A stretch of DNA of 64,000 nt from Gammaproteobacteria bacterium (GCA_012960535.1 DUBB01000025.1:1-64000); one strand, 5' to 3'. Positions 35,621 through 45,407 are shown, counted from the first letter of the stretch. Translations and numbers: made by a program. Notes: a model not told the origin generated them from the letters alone.

Positions 35621-36928
35621 TCAGGGTTCCGAGATGCTGCTGATTGAAATCGGTTTTACATCACAGGTAAAGGCATTCAGGGCCTGCTGTAACAGATAGG
35701 CATCTTTGACACCTGCCAGTTCACGAATGGAGTGCATGGCAAAGGTAGGCACACCCAGATCGATGGTTTTAATGCCGATTGTCTTAGCAGTGATAGGACC
35801 AATGGTACTACCACAGGCCAGATCGGTTCGGGTAACAAATTTCTGGCTTGGGATGTCTGATTTATGACACAGGGTAAGGAAATAAGCCATGGTTTCGCTC
35901 GATGTGGCATAGCGCTGGTTAGCGTTTATCTTTATAACCGGACCGCTGTTAAGTATAGGACCATGCTGATTGTCGTGTTTAGATGAAAAATTAGGATGAA
36001 TGCCATGGGCATTGTCTGTTGAAATCAACATCGATTTAGCAAGCGCTCTTAACCTTTTTTCAGTATTGGGCATGATTCTCTGGAGAATATCTTTGAGAAA
36101 ACTTCCTTCAGCACCTGCCGCTGATACACTGCCCACTTCCTCGTGATCATTGCATACGATCAGGCTGGTAATACTCGAATCAGCCTGTTGCAATGCTTCA
36201 CAGGCAATATAACAGGACAGAAGATTGTCGAGCCTTGCACTGGCTATGAAGTCCTGATCGTGGCCGACGATGGCAGGCGCCTGGGTGTCATAGAGGCTCA
36301 GATCCCAGGACAAAATGTGAAGGAGTTCAACACTCGGATATTGGCAACGGACCTGTGCCGCCAGCAATGAACTAAATTGATCGTCTGACTGGTTAATAAT
36401 GGGTGGGATATCCGTCTGTGCGTTGACTTTGCGTTTGTTGTTAGCTTCTCTGTCCAGATGGATAGCTAGGCTGGGTATGGTTGCGATGGGCCTCTCAAAA
36501 TCGATCAGGCAATTAATAATAGCGCCCGCTTTGTTTTCAATTGTGACCCGTCCCGCAATGCTGAGGTCTCTGTCAAACCAGGGATTGAGCAATGCCCCAC
36601 CGTACACCTCTACACCGATCTGGTGGTAGTTGTGTTCGGATATGTCAGGTGTCGGTTTTATTTTCAGACAGGGGCTGTCGGTATGGGCGCCGATCATTCG
36701 AAGACCGGTCTCGTCGGGCGCCTGTTCTCCTATGTAGAAGCCAATAATGGATGATTGATTGCGGGTAACAAAGTATCCACCGGGCTCCAGGTGCCAGTTA
36801 TCTTCTTCTTTGAGTTGTCTGAAACCCTGCTCACTGAGCCGATTGGAAATCTGCTGAGTGGCGTGAAAAGGTGTCGGTGAATCCTTGAGGAATTGTAAGA
36901 GCCCGTGATTGAATTGTGTTTGTTCCAT
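35621..36928 (-). CDS. apeB: M18-family aminopeptidase
   Basis: This 435-residue dinuclear zinc aminopeptidase has the M18 metal-binding segments MIGAHTDSPCLKIKP near residue 80, DNLLSCYIAC, CNDHEEVGS near 260, and STDNAHGIHPNF, plus a C-terminal IGPITAKTIGIKTIDLG and MHSIRE. These enzymes form large tetrahedral dodecamers in the cytoplasm and remove N-terminal acidic or neutral residues. It stands alone. Confidence 0.95.
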   Translation of the reverse strand: MEQTQFNHGLLQFLKDSPTPFHATQQISNRLSEQGFRQLKEEDNWHLEPGGYFVTRNQSSIIGFYIGEQAPDETGLRMIGAHTDSPCLKIKPTPDISEHNYHQIGVEVYGGALLNPWFDRDLSIAGRVTIENKAGAIINCLIDFERPIATIPSLAIHLDREANNKRKVNAQTDIPPIINQSDDQFSSLLAAQVRCQYPSVELLHILSWDLSLYDTQAPAIVGHDQDFIASARLDNLLSCYIACEALQQADSSITSLIVCNDHEEVGSVSAAGAEGSFLKDILQRIMPNTEKRLRALAKSMLISTDNAHGIHPNFSSKHDNQHGPILNSGPVIKINANQRYATSSETMAYFLTLCHKSDIPSQKFVTRTDLACGSTIGPITAKTIGIKTIDLGVPTFAMHSIRELAGVKDAYLLQQALNAFTCDVKPISISSISEP

Positions 36929-37038
36929 AGTTGTAATTTATATCATCTTGTGAGCAGAGGATTGTAACAGTGAAAATGGGATTACGGCATTACCTGATAT
37001 GATTTGCAATTATTGGGTAACTCAGCATAGAATTAATC

Positions 37039-37090
37039 AGCGCCGATTTGACTATCAGCTTGCGGGCGCTTTAAGAAATTCCGCTAAAGT
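37039..37090 (+). promoter_or_regulatory. SAM-II-like riboswitch aptamer
   Basis: AGCGCC (37039-37044) and GGCGCT (37065-37070) form P1. GATTTG follows the 5' strand, TTGCG precedes the 3' strand, and TTTAAGAAATTCCGCTAAAG runs after it. The order (stem, GATTT, TTGC, stem, TAA, GCTAAA) matches the compact SAM-II pseudoknot that binds S-adenosylmethionine. The gene downstream is a methionine/cysteine PLP enzyme, as expected. The pseudoknot pairing in this copy needs a covariance-model check. Nearly all SAM-II examples I know are in alphaproteobacteria. Confidence 0.78.
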
Positions 37091-37096
37091 GTTCTG

Positions 37097-37124
37097 ACCC
37101 GCTTTAATGGCGGGTTTTTTTTTT
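37097..37124 (+). terminator. Intrinsic terminator between the riboswitch and its gene
   Basis: ACCCGC and GCGGGT pair around TTTAATG, followed by nine T. It lies 16 bases before the ATG, so it must act within the leader. The aptamer's 3' strand CCGCTAAAG (37081-37089) can pair with CTTTA and GCGG (37102-37106 and 37110-37113), an alternative that would prevent the terminator. Confidence 0.9.
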
Positions 37125-37139
37125 GCTTGGAGAAAGGCC

Positions 37140-38360
37140 ATGGGGTTTTCGTCTAAAATTCTACACGCGGATAGGCGATTCGAAATTGAGCATGGTTCGG
37201 TACATAAGCCGATCCACACATCGGTAGCTTATACCTATAATGATTCAAGAGAATTGGCCAGAGTGTTTCAGGGAAAGCAGGCAGGTTATAGCTACGGTAG
37301 GCAAGTCAACCCAACTGTTGATGCTCTGCAGAAAAAAATATCATTGATGGAAGATGGCCTGGCATCCATTGGTTTTGCAACCGGCATGAGTGCGATAGGG
37401 ACTACGATATTCTCCTTGCTGCGGGCAGGGGATCATATTGTTACTTCACAGTTTCTATTTGGGAATACCAACAGCCTGTTTCAATCGTTTGCTGCACACG
37501 GCATCAAAGTCTCTTTTGTGGATGCGACCGACGTTACCAATGTTGAGGCGGCATTAACAGCTGAGACAAAACTTGTATTTACTGAAACAATCGCAAATCC
37601 ACGAACACAGATTTCCGATCTGTATCGCATCGGTGAGCTGTGTAGGCAAAGGCAATTGCTTTATGTTGTTGATAATACACTTACATCACCCTATCTCTTT
37701 AAGGCTAAACTCGCTGGCGCTAGTCTGGTCATTAATTCGCTGACTAAATATATTGGTGGCCATGCAAATGCACTGGGTGGATCGGTTACTGAAACAGGTC
37801 TGTTTGAATGGCAGGCATTCGAAAATATTTATGATAGTTATCGGGTCGGCGAACCTGGATTGTGGGGTTTAAATCAGATTAAGAAAAAAGGTCTCAGGGA
37901 CTTCGGCGCCACGCTAAGTGCTGAGGCTGCCCATCACCTTTCCATCGGTTCTGATACTCTAGCATTAAGAATGGACCGGGCCTGTGATAATGCTGGCAAA
38001 TTGGCGGTTTTCTTTGAAGACCATGCGAGAGTAAAGAAGGTTCATTATCCGGGCTTAACTGGCCATCCTGATTACATAAGAAGTAGAGAATGGTTCCGTT
38101 ATCCAGGTGCAATACTGAGCATTGAATTAGAAGATGATTTGGATTGTTTCGATTTCTTAAATTCACTTGATTTAGTGATTTGTTCCAGTAATCTGGGTGA
38201 TACTCGCACGCTTGCAATTCCTGTAGCGCATTCGATATTTTATGAAGCTGGTGCAGACAAAAGGGCGGATATGGGCATAGCTGATTCTTTGGTTCGTTTT
38301 TCCGTTGGAATTGAAGAAAGTGAAGATCTGCTCATGGACTTTGAGCAGGCTTTAGCCTAG
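37140..38360 (+). CDS. Cystathionine gamma-synthase family PLP enzyme (methionine/cysteine metabolism)
   Basis: This 406-residue member of the Cys/Met metabolism PLP family has YSYGRQVNPTVDALQKKI near residue 50, GFATGMSAIG, VVDNTLTSPYLFKAKLAGA, and the PLP lysine in SLTKYIGGHANALGG. It may be an O-acyl-homoserine sulfhydrylase, a cystathionine gamma-synthase or a lyase; the sequence alone does not separate them. ATG 37140 is preceded by TTGGAGAAAGG; a frame open from 37107 would start inside the terminator and is rejected. SAM-II-like control upstream argues for methionine biosynthesis. purC follows 39 bases later. Confidence 0.9.
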   Translation: MGFSSKILHADRRFEIEHGSVHKPIHTSVAYTYNDSRELARVFQGKQAGYSYGRQVNPTVDALQKKISLMEDGLASIGFATGMSAIGTTIFSLLRAGDHIVTSQFLFGNTNSLFQSFAAHGIKVSFVDATDVTNVEAALTAETKLVFTETIANPRTQISDLYRIGELCRQRQLLYVVDNTLTSPYLFKAKLAGASLVINSLTKYIGGHANALGGSVTETGLFEWQAFENIYDSYRVGEPGLWGLNQIKKKGLRDFGATLSAEAAHHLSIGSDTLALRMDRACDNAGKLAVFFEDHARVKKVHYPGLTGHPDYIRSREWFRYPGAILSIELEDDLDCFDFLNSLDLVICSSNLGDTRTLAIPVAHSIFYEAGADKRADMGIADSLVRFSVGIEESEDLLMDFEQALA

Positions 38361-38399
38361 TGCTAGTTAGAATGATTCACTGGTAATTTTTGTTTTTTA

Positions 38400-39329
38400 A
38401 TGGATGAGAGTATGACTGAGGTGACAGAAGCCGTGATGAAGACGGATTTACCGTTTGCTAACAAACGGCAGGGTAAAGTTCGTGATTTGTATGATATTAC
38501 GTTACCCGATGGCGGCGATGGTTTGCTGATTATTGCCACCGATAGGGTTAGTGTTTTTGATGTTGTTCTGGCCAATGGTATTCCTGGCAAGGGAGTCATG
38601 CTGACTAAAATTTCTGAATTTTGGTTTAATTTTTTTGAGGGACATTATCGACATCACCTGATTAGTACGGATGTCTCACAAATACCTGGCTTGACAGAAC
38701 CTCAGCGACAGATGCTGGATGGCAGAGTTATGATTTGCCGAAAGAGCAAGGTCGTCCCGGTAGAGTGTATTGTCAGAGGGTTTCTCACCGGTAGTGGCTA
38801 CAAGGACTATCTGGTCTCAGGTAAGGTGTGTGGGATTAAATTGCCTGCTGGAATGGTGAATAGTGATCGAATAGAAGATCCTATATTTACGCCGTCCACT
38901 AAAGCGGATGAAGGCCATGATGAAAATATCAGCTATGAGGAAAGTTGTCAGATTGCAGGTGAGGATCTTATGTCAAGGATTCGTGATATTGCCATGTCCA
39001 TCTACATTGAAGGTAGAGAATATGCTGCGAGCAGAGGGATTATTATTGCGGACACCAAATTTGAGTTTGGATTAGAGGGTGATAGTTTAGAGCCTGTCCT
39101 TATTGATGAGGTATTGACACCGGATAGTTCCAGGTTCTGGCCAGCTGATGAGTGGCAGCCAGGTCAGGAACAGAATAGTTATGATAAACAGTATGTTCGC
39201 AATTATACTGAAACACTGGTCGAGCAGGGATTATGGGATAAACAGTATCCAGGACCTGCTCTACCTCAAGAAGTTGTTGACAATACTTTATTGCGCTATC
39301 AACAGGCTTACAGATTGTTGATAGCTTAG
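38400..39329 (+). CDS. purC: Phosphoribosylaminoimidazole-succinocarboxamide synthase (long form)
   Basis: This SAICAR synthase of about 309 residues (305 from Met5) is the longer type seen in yeast Ade1 and some bacteria, not the 237-residue E. coli type. Marks are [39 protein letters not shown], and [10 protein letters not shown] followed by [13 protein letters not shown]. It joins CAIR and aspartate in purine synthesis. The 3' end overlaps convergent msrA by 4 bases. Confidence 0.96.
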   Translation: MDESMTEVTEAVMKTDLPFANKRQGKVRDLYDITLPDGGDGLLIIATDRVSVFDVVLANGIPGKGVMLTKISEFWFNFFEGHYRHHLISTDVSQIPGLTEPQRQMLDGRVMICRKSKVVPVECIVRGFLTGSGYKDYLVSGKVCGIKLPAGMVNSDRIEDPIFTPSTKADEGHDENISYEESCQIAGEDLMSRIRDIAMSIYIEGREYAASRGIIIADTKFEFGLEGDSLEPVLIDEVLTPDSSRFWPADEWQPGQEQNSYDKQYVRNYTETLVEQGLWDKQYPGPALPQEVVDNTLLRYQQAYRLLIA

Positions 39330-39961
39330 TCAGCGTAACAGACGCCGGTTCCACCTAAACCACAGTAACCATTGGGTACTTTGGCTAGATACTGCTGATG
39401 ATAGTGCTCAGCATAGTAAAAGCCGTCGTTAATACTGATATCGGTGGTAATCTCTGGATAACCCTGTGCTATCAGATTGGTCTGAAACCGAGTTTGGCTG
39501 TATAAAGCTGACTGGCAATGGCGTTCATTGGTTGTGTAAATGGCGGAGCGGTACTGGCTGCCGATATCGTTTCCCTGGCGCATACCTTGGGTAGGGTCAT
39601 GACCTTCCCAGAAAAGCTCGAGCAAGCCTTCAAAAGTGACTTTTTGAGGATCCCATACCACTAGAACAACTTCTGTGTGACCGGTCATGCCTGAGCAAAC
39701 TTCTTCATAAGTGGGATTAGGTGTTAGCCCACCCGCATAACCGACCGCGGTAGTATAGACACCCTCACACTGCCAGAATATTCTCTCTGCACCCCAGAAA
39801 CAGCCCATAGCAAACAAGGCTGTTTGGAAATTCTCAGGAAATGGTGGTAACAGTGCGCTGCCATTAATGAAATGAAATTCAGGAACATCCACGGCAGAAT
39901 CTCTACCGGGTAAAGCGGTTTGCTTGGTAGGCAGTTCTAAAGATCGGGTGAAAAAACCCAT
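39326..39961 (-). CDS. msrA: Peptide-methionine (S)-S-oxide reductase MsrA
   Basis: This 211-residue enzyme repairs oxidised methionine. The catalytic Cys is in [16 protein letters not shown], followed by [33 protein letters not shown] and [13 protein letters not shown], all family hallmarks. The C-terminus has [14 protein letters not shown] with the resolving Cys residues. There is no signal peptide, so it is cytoplasmic. It is divergent from the MalY-like gene and shares a 97-base upstream region with it. Confidence 0.97.
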   Translation of the reverse strand: MGFFTRSLELPTKQTALPGRDSAVDVPEFHFINGSALLPPFPENFQTALFAMGCFWGAERIFWQCEGVYTTAVGYAGGLTPNPTYEEVCSGMTGHTEVVLVVWDPQKVTFEGLLELFWEGHDPTQGMRQGNDIGSQYRSAIYTTNERHCQSALYSQTRFQTNLIAQGYPEITTDISINDGFYYAEHYHQQYLAKVPNGYCGLGGTGVCYAD

Positions 39962-40058
39962 AATTTGATCCTTTTTTTGTTAAGTATAGCGTGCTTGTTA
40001 CATTCTGCTAAGCGCGTTTAAGGTAACATGATAATGGTTAATTTTGTGAGATAGTTGT

Positions 40059-41192
40059 ATGTTTAGATTCGATGAACTGGTAGATAGACAGGGAACCGGC
40101 AGCAAGAAATGGGATAAATACCTGGGTCAACCAGTGATTCCGATGTGGGTTGCTGACATGGATTTCAGGTCACCGGAACCTGTGATGGAGGCGATACACA
40201 GGCGAGTTAATCACGGTGTATTTGGCTACAACGAGATCCCTAAGCAATTGTTAGAAGTCGTCGTAGCAAGGCTAAAGCATCGTTATAACTGGGTTATCCA
40301 GGAGAGCGATGTCATTTTTTCTCCTGGCCTGGTGCCCGCTTTGAACCAGGTATGTCGAGGCCTAGTAAGCGAGAACGGGGCTGTGATTACGGCGATTCCT
40401 GTCTACCCACCGTTTCTAGATGCACCTGGTAATATGGGCAAGGAGCTCATTACGCTTGAAATGAAAGAAGATGAAAGCTGGCAATTTCCTGTCGAAGAGT
40501 TTGCCCGTCAGGCAGAGATCAGACCTGATATTGACTTGCTGCTGCTGTGTCATCCACTTAATCCGCTGGGGCGGATGTTGAGTGTGGCCGAAATGCAGGA
40601 CATCGTGGCTATTTGCAAGCGCTTCGATATTAAAATCTGTTCGGATGAAATCCACTGTGAATTAGTACTTGATGGTCGCCAGCATACTCCGATTGCGTCA
40701 CTTGGCCCGCAGGCTGCTGAAATGACCATTACGCTTATGGCTGCTTCCAAGACCTTTAACCTGGCAGGGTTAGGATGTGCCATGGCTATCGCTGAAAACT
40801 CGCTGCTCAGAGATCAATACCGAAAAGGTGGCGAGGGTATTATGGCCAATGTAAATACCTTCGGTTTTGTAGCGACTGAAGCCGCCTGGACTGATTGTTC
40901 AGATTGGCATGAGGCGTTGCTTGATTATCTTGCAGCTAATAGAGATTATGTTTATGAGAGATGCCAGATGATTACGGGTATTAGTGTTAACTGGGTTGAG
41001 GCAACTTATCTAGCCTGGCTGAATGTTCAGGAGTTGGGTTTGCCTGACCCGCGCAGTCACTTCGAACAGGCAGGTGTAGGTTTGTCATCTGGGGCTGATT
41101 TCATGGGGCCAGGTTATATGAGGCTTAACTTTGGATGTCCCAGGCCTTTGTTGGAAGAAGGCCTCAACCGGTTAGAAAAAGCCTGTAACTGA
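40059..41192 (+). CDS. MalY/PatB-family PLP aminotransferase or cystathionine beta-lyase
   Basis: This 377-residue fold-type I PLP enzyme opens MFRFDELVDRQGTGSKKWDKY, with PMWVADMDFRSPEPVMEAI, typical of MalY/PatB C-S lyases. The PLP lysine is in MAASKTFNLAGLGCAM near residue 230, and DEIHCELV carries the Asp that contacts the pyridine nitrogen. It probably cleaves cystathionine, returning homocysteine, which would tie it to the sulfur theme around it. E. coli MalY also modulates MalT; no such link is visible here. Confidence 0.9.
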   Translation: MFRFDELVDRQGTGSKKWDKYLGQPVIPMWVADMDFRSPEPVMEAIHRRVNHGVFGYNEIPKQLLEVVVARLKHRYNWVIQESDVIFSPGLVPALNQVCRGLVSENGAVITAIPVYPPFLDAPGNMGKELITLEMKEDESWQFPVEEFARQAEIRPDIDLLLLCHPLNPLGRMLSVAEMQDIVAICKRFDIKICSDEIHCELVLDGRQHTPIASLGPQAAEMTITLMAASKTFNLAGLGCAMAIAENSLLRDQYRKGGEGIMANVNTFGFVATEAAWTDCSDWHEALLDYLAANRDYVYERCQMITGISVNWVEATYLAWLNVQELGLPDPRSHFEQAGVGLSSGADFMGPGYMRLNFGCPRPLLEEGLNRLEKACN

Positions 41193-41322
41193 TGATCGAT
41201 CAGGCCAGTTGACGCCGCAAGAATTCACGTTATAAGTGGTGTTTCTAATGATAACCTTGACAAGTACCGCGGTGATTGATGCAATTGCCAGTGATTTGGT
41301 TTGTCCTTAAAAACAGCATGCC

Positions 41323-41352
41323 AATGCTTTACAGGGAAATGCTTTACAGGGA
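41323..41352. repeat. Tandem 15-bp duplication
   Basis: AATGCTTTACAGGGA occurs twice in direct succession in the leader of the enoyl-CoA hydratase gene. The copies are identical. It may be a chance slippage event in the 223-base intergenic region. Confidence 0.8.
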
Positions 41353-41415
41353 ATTGACGGACTGGGAATTGAAGAACTGAGAGTTACTGTTTTTTATCAG
41401 CCAAAATAAAGGAGA

Positions 41416-42195
41416 ATGCAAGTGGGAGAATTTTGTAGCGTTCAAAAAGAGGGTCGTCTGACCATCGTTACAATTCAGAGAGCTGAGGTAATGAATGCTT
41501 TACATCCACCTGGTAATTTTGAGTTGGCAGAAGCATTTGACGAATTTACTGCTGACCCGGAACAATGGGTGGCCATTATTACCGGTGAGGGAGGAAGAGC
41601 CTTCAGTGCAGGTAATGACCTTAAATACCAGGCTAGTGGTGGTAAAATGGGCGGTCCCAGCACTGGCTTTGCTGGGCTGACTTCGAGGTTTGATAATGTA
41701 AAACCAGTCATTGCCGCCGTTAATGGTATAGCTATGGGGGGAGGCTTTGAAATTGCCTTGGCCTGTGATTTGATTATCGCGTCAGGCAATGCTGTATTTG
41801 CATTGCCTGAACCAAGAGTCGGTCTTGCAGCTCTGGCCGGCGGTGTGCATCGCCTGCCTCGAGAAATAGGGATGAAACAGGCCATGGGCATGCTGCTGAC
41901 CGGTCGCCGCGTCAGTGCTGAAGAAGGTCGATCCCTGGGATTTGTGAACGAAGTGGTACCAGAAGGCGAGTCTTTGACTGCTGCTAAACGGTGGGCAGCG
42001 ATGATGCTGGAGTGTGCACCTTTGTCGGTGCGTGGAAGTAAGCAGGCCGCTACGCAGGGGATGTCAGCCGAGTCGCTTGAGGCTGCTATCAGGGGCAAGT
42101 ATGACCAGATAAGAGCCATGGCGAAAAGTGAAGATTTTGTTGAAGGGCCAAAAGCGTTTTCTGAAAAGAGAGCGCCCGACTGGAAAGGTTATTGA
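41416..42195 (+). CDS. Enoyl-CoA hydratase/isomerase-family protein
   Basis: This 259-residue crotonase-fold protein has the oxyanion-hole motifs GEGGRAFSAGNDLKYQ near residue 60 and NGIAMGGGFEIALACDLIIA near 108, and PEPRVGLAALAGG carrying the glutamate of classical hydratases. The substrate chain is unknown. AAAGGAGA precedes the ATG. nhaD follows after 24 bases, with no obvious functional link. Confidence 0.93.
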   Translation: MQVGEFCSVQKEGRLTIVTIQRAEVMNALHPPGNFELAEAFDEFTADPEQWVAIITGEGGRAFSAGNDLKYQASGGKMGGPSTGFAGLTSRFDNVKPVIAAVNGIAMGGGFEIALACDLIIASGNAVFALPEPRVGLAALAGGVHRLPREIGMKQAMGMLLTGRRVSAEEGRSLGFVNEVVPEGESLTAAKRWAAMMLECAPLSVRGSKQAATQGMSAESLEAAIRGKYDQIRAMAKSEDFVEGPKAFSEKRAPDWKGY

Positions 42196-42219
42196 AACCA
42201 TCATGTTGAAAGGAAAAGA

Positions 42220-43605
42220 ATGTTGAATTTGTTAAGAATATTAGCTGTATTGTCATTTACCTGTATGCCCTTGATTGGGTTTGCCAGTACCGGTGAGAAG
42301 ATAGAAAATCTGGGCTTAACGCTATCGCCCTTGGGCTTGCTGGCATTGGTTTTCTTTGTCCTTGCTTATGCCCTGGTGATGGCTGAAGAGTTCATTCATC
42401 TGAGAAAATCAAAACCGGTTATTCTGGCCGCAGGCATGATTTGGGCGATTGTGGCTATATTGACCATAAATTCAGGCCGGGACCCCCATGATTTAAGAGC
42501 AGTCCTGGAGCATAATCTGCTGGAGTACGGCGCATTAATGTTGTTCCTGCTGGTGGCAATGACTTATATCAACGCAATGACCGAACGAAAAGTGTTTGAA
42601 GTACTCCGGGCCTGGTTGATCAATCGTTCATTTGGTTATCGAAAGTTGTTCTGGATTACCGGTACCATAGCGTTTTTTCTTTCTCCAGTTGCTGACAATC
42701 TGACTACCGCGTTACTGATGGGGGCGGTCTGTCTGGCAGTCGGCTCATCCAACCCCAAATTTATCAGTTTAGCGTGTATTAACGTGGTCGTTGCTGCAAA
42801 TGCTGGTGGTGCATTTTCACCTTTTGGGGATATAACGACCTTAATGGTCTGGCAAAGTGGCAGAGCTGATTTCTTTGATTTTCTGCAATTATTTTTACCC
42901 TCAGTCGTAAATTATCTAGTACCGGCAATTTTAATGAGCTTTGCTGTCCCGAATATGGCACCCGCTGCAGAGACAGAAACGGTTGAATTAAAACGAGGTG
43001 CTTTGGTTATTTGCGGTTTGTTTGGTTGTACTATTGCAACCGCAGTTTCTTTTGAGCAGTTCCTGCACCTCCCGCCCTATCTGGGGATGATGACAGGTCT
43101 TTCCTATTTGTTCTTTTATGGCTATTACGTAAAGATCACTTCAACGCCAGAGGAAGCAGAATTCGAACAGTTCAATATTTTTAATAAAGTTGCCAAGGCA
43201 GAGTGGGACACTTTGTTCTTTTTCTTCGGCGTCATATTTTGTGTTGGTGGGTTAGGATTCATTGGTTATCTGGAAATCATGTCTTCTTATTTTTACGATG
43301 GCTGGGGGCCAACCAATGCCAATATAGCCATGGGCATTATCTCAGCTGTAGTGGATAATATTCCTGTCATGTTTGCTGTTCTGACCATGGATCCCGGAAT
43401 GAATTTATATCAGTGGTTGCTTATTACTCTTACAACTGGCGTGGGCGGTAGTATTTTGTCCATAGGTTCTGCGGCGGGTGTGGCTCTGATGGGACAAGCA
43501 CGGGGTGTTTATACTTTCTTTAGTCATATTCGTTGGAGTTGGGCCATTTTGCTGGGCTATTTTGCAGCGATTTATACCCATTATCTGATCAATGGGGCTG
43601 GTTAG
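42220..43605 (+). CDS. nhaD: Na+/H+ antiporter NhaD
   Basis: This 461-residue ion-transporter-superfamily antiporter has about 12 membrane helices and an N-terminal signal-like helix. Conserved blocks are FFLSPVADNLTTALLMGAV, NVVVAANAGGAFSPFGDITTLM and SAVVDNIPVMFAVLTMDP. NhaD exports Na+ or Li+ in exchange for protons, mainly in marine and halophilic bacteria and at alkaline pH. The habitat inference for the organism rests partly on it. moaB follows by 30 bases. Confidence 0.95.
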   Translation: MLNLLRILAVLSFTCMPLIGFASTGEKIENLGLTLSPLGLLALVFFVLAYALVMAEEFIHLRKSKPVILAAGMIWAIVAILTINSGRDPHDLRAVLEHNLLEYGALMLFLLVAMTYINAMTERKVFEVLRAWLINRSFGYRKLFWITGTIAFFLSPVADNLTTALLMGAVCLAVGSSNPKFISLACINVVVAANAGGAFSPFGDITTLMVWQSGRADFFDFLQLFLPSVVNYLVPAILMSFAVPNMAPAAETETVELKRGALVICGLFGCTIATAVSFEQFLHLPPYLGMMTGLSYLFFYGYYVKITSTPEEAEFEQFNIFNKVAKAEWDTLFFFFGVIFCVGGLGFIGYLEIMSSYFYDGWGPTNANIAMGIISAVVDNIPVMFAVLTMDPGMNLYQWLLITLTTGVGGSILSIGSAAGVALMGQARGVYTFFSHIRWSWAILLGYFAAIYTHYLINGAG

Positions 43606-43635
43606 GATCGCGATATAGGAGCTTGGAATTGTATT

Positions 43636-44145
43636 ATGAAAGAGAAACTTAACTTTGCTGTGCTTACTGTCTCGGATACACGAACGATTGAAACTGACAC
43701 ATCAGGCCAGTTCCTATGCGAATCGCTGCAGGAGGACGGTCATTTCCTGGCCGATCGGGCCATTGAAATAGATGATATTTATCGCCTTAGAGCTAAAGTC
43801 AGTGCATGGATCGCTGATCCTGAAGTACAAATAATTCTGTTGACGGGCGGCACTGGTTTTACAACCAGAGATTCCACGCCGGAGGCAATAAAGCCGTTGC
43901 TGGATACGGAGATTACTGGCTTTGGTGAAATATTCAGGCAGTTATCTTTTCAGGAGATCGGCAGTTCAACTATTCAGTCCAGGGCGTTGGCGGGGTTGTC
44001 AAATAACACCCTGATTTTTTGCATACCGGGTTCGACCGGCGCCTGTCGAACAGCCTGGAATGGTTTGTTGAAACAGCAGTTGGACAGCGAACATCAGCCA
44101 TGTAACTTTGCTGAACTGTTGCAGCGAGGGCACCACCAACACTAA
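43636..44145 (+). CDS. moaB: Molybdenum cofactor biosynthesis protein MoaB
   Basis: This 169-residue MoaB/Mog-type protein adenylates or handles molybdopterin. VLTVSDTR near the start, the LLTGGTGFTTRDSTPEAI motif and CIPGSTGACRTAW are typical. It forms a pair with moeA 25 bases downstream, so the products act consecutively: MoaB-type adenylation of molybdopterin, then metal insertion by MoeA. Confidence 0.95.
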   Translation: MKEKLNFAVLTVSDTRTIETDTSGQFLCESLQEDGHFLADRAIEIDDIYRLRAKVSAWIADPEVQIILLTGGTGFTTRDSTPEAIKPLLDTEITGFGEIFRQLSFQEIGSSTIQSRALAGLSNNTLIFCIPGSTGACRTAWNGLLKQQLDSEHQPCNFAELLQRGHHQH

Positions 44146-44170
44146 ATACCATCAGAAACCAGGGATTAAA

Positions 44171-45367
44171 ATGGCTCTTTTGCCTGTTGATGACGCACTA
44201 AAACACCTTTTAGAGCAGGTCTTCCCGTCACAAGAGAAACTCAAAGTTGAGCTGAAAGCTGCCTTTGGCGGTACCCTGGCTCGAGACGTGTTCTCTGCCA
44301 GTAATGTCCCGCCCATGGCCAATAGTGCTATGGATGGTTATGCTCTTCGTTTTCGGGACCTTGTTGAAGGGTCTTCCCTGCCATTGAGTGACTTTATCCC
44401 TGCCGGTTCGGTTGGCAAACCTCTGGCAGCGGCTTCTGCAGCAAGAATTTTCACCGGTGCAGCTATACCTGTCGGGGCTGATACCGTTGTTATGCAGGAA
44501 CATGTGGTTGAACACCAGGGACAGATAACCATTCAGAAGTTACCCGGTTTCGGCGAAAATATTCGCCCTGCTGGACAGGATATAAGCGCGGGGCAGCGAG
44601 TCTTTAAAGCGGGCAGGCGACTCAGTCCTCAGGACGTTAGTCTCCTGGCAAGTACGGGTATGGCACAAGTCGAGATAGTCAAACCGCTAACGGTGGCTCT
44701 ACTAAGCACCGGTGATGAATTAATTGACCCGCCGTTACCGCTGCAACCTGGGCAGATTTACAATTCAAACCGGTATGCCATGGCAGGCATGCTCGAACAG
44801 ATGGGGATGACGGTGATTGATTTTGGTGTGGTTGCTGATACCGCGACTGCAACGGAAGCAGCACTCGTTCGAGCGGCACATGACAGCGACTGCATTCTCA
44901 GCTCGGGTGGTGTGTCGGTGGGAGAACTGGACTTTGTTAAATCAACAGTTGAAAAACTTGGCCGGATAGACCTGTGGAAACTTGCCATCAAGCCTGGCAA
45001 ACCGCTTGCTTTTGGGCAGGTAGCAGGGACACCCTTTTTTGGTTTGCCTGGTAATCCTGTGTCTACCTTTGTCACCTTCATTATATTGGCAAAACCTTTT
45101 CTGCGCGCCTTACAGGGACAGACTGATGTTTTGCCGAAATATCTTCCGGGTACTGCTGATTTTATATTCAGCGCTGGATCCCGGAGGGAGTACCTGCGGG
45201 TCAGGGTGGAGGCCATGGATAATGATCTTGTACTAAAACGTTTTGAAAACCAGGGATCCGGCGTAATGTCATCAGTTTCCTGGGCCAATGCTCTGGCAGA
45301 AGTCGAAGTAGGCCAATCTGTGAAACCTGGTGATAGGCTTCGTTTCCTTAATTTAGATAGATGGTAA
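44171..45367 (+). CDS. moeA: Molybdopterin molybdenumtransferase MoeA
   Basis: This 398-residue enzyme inserts molybdate into adenylated molybdopterin. MANSAMDGYALR near residue 50, GDELIDPPLPLQPGQIYNSNRY, SSGGVSVGELDFV and LPGNPVSTFVTF are family hallmarks. ATG 44171 with AGGGA upstream was chosen; a frame open from 44108 overlaps moaB. Users of the cofactor are not in this window. Confidence 0.96.
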   Translation: MALLPVDDALKHLLEQVFPSQEKLKVELKAAFGGTLARDVFSASNVPPMANSAMDGYALRFRDLVEGSSLPLSDFIPAGSVGKPLAAASAARIFTGAAIPVGADTVVMQEHVVEHQGQITIQKLPGFGENIRPAGQDISAGQRVFKAGRRLSPQDVSLLASTGMAQVEIVKPLTVALLSTGDELIDPPLPLQPGQIYNSNRYAMAGMLEQMGMTVIDFGVVADTATATEAALVRAAHDSDCILSSGGVSVGELDFVKSTVEKLGRIDLWKLAIKPGKPLAFGQVAGTPFFGLPGNPVSTFVTFIILAKPFLRALQGQTDVLPKYLPGTADFIFSAGSRREYLRVRVEAMDNDLVLKRFENQGSGVMSSVSWANALAEVEVGQSVKPGDRLRFLNLDRW

Positions 45368-45407
45368 CAAAACGCGGGAACCATGCCGCTCGAGTGGAGA
45401 GAGGAAA

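Noticed and set aside
37107..37139. Upstream start for the cystathionine gamma-synthase family gene
   Set aside because: It would begin inside the terminator hairpin; ATG 37140 has a good SD and matches the family start.
41475..42119. 214-codon antisense frame inside the enoyl-CoA hydratase gene
   Set aside because: It mirrors codon bias of the sense gene and has no recognisable motif.
44758..45384. 208-codon antisense frame inside moeA
   Set aside because: Same reason: shadow of a real gene with no independent support.
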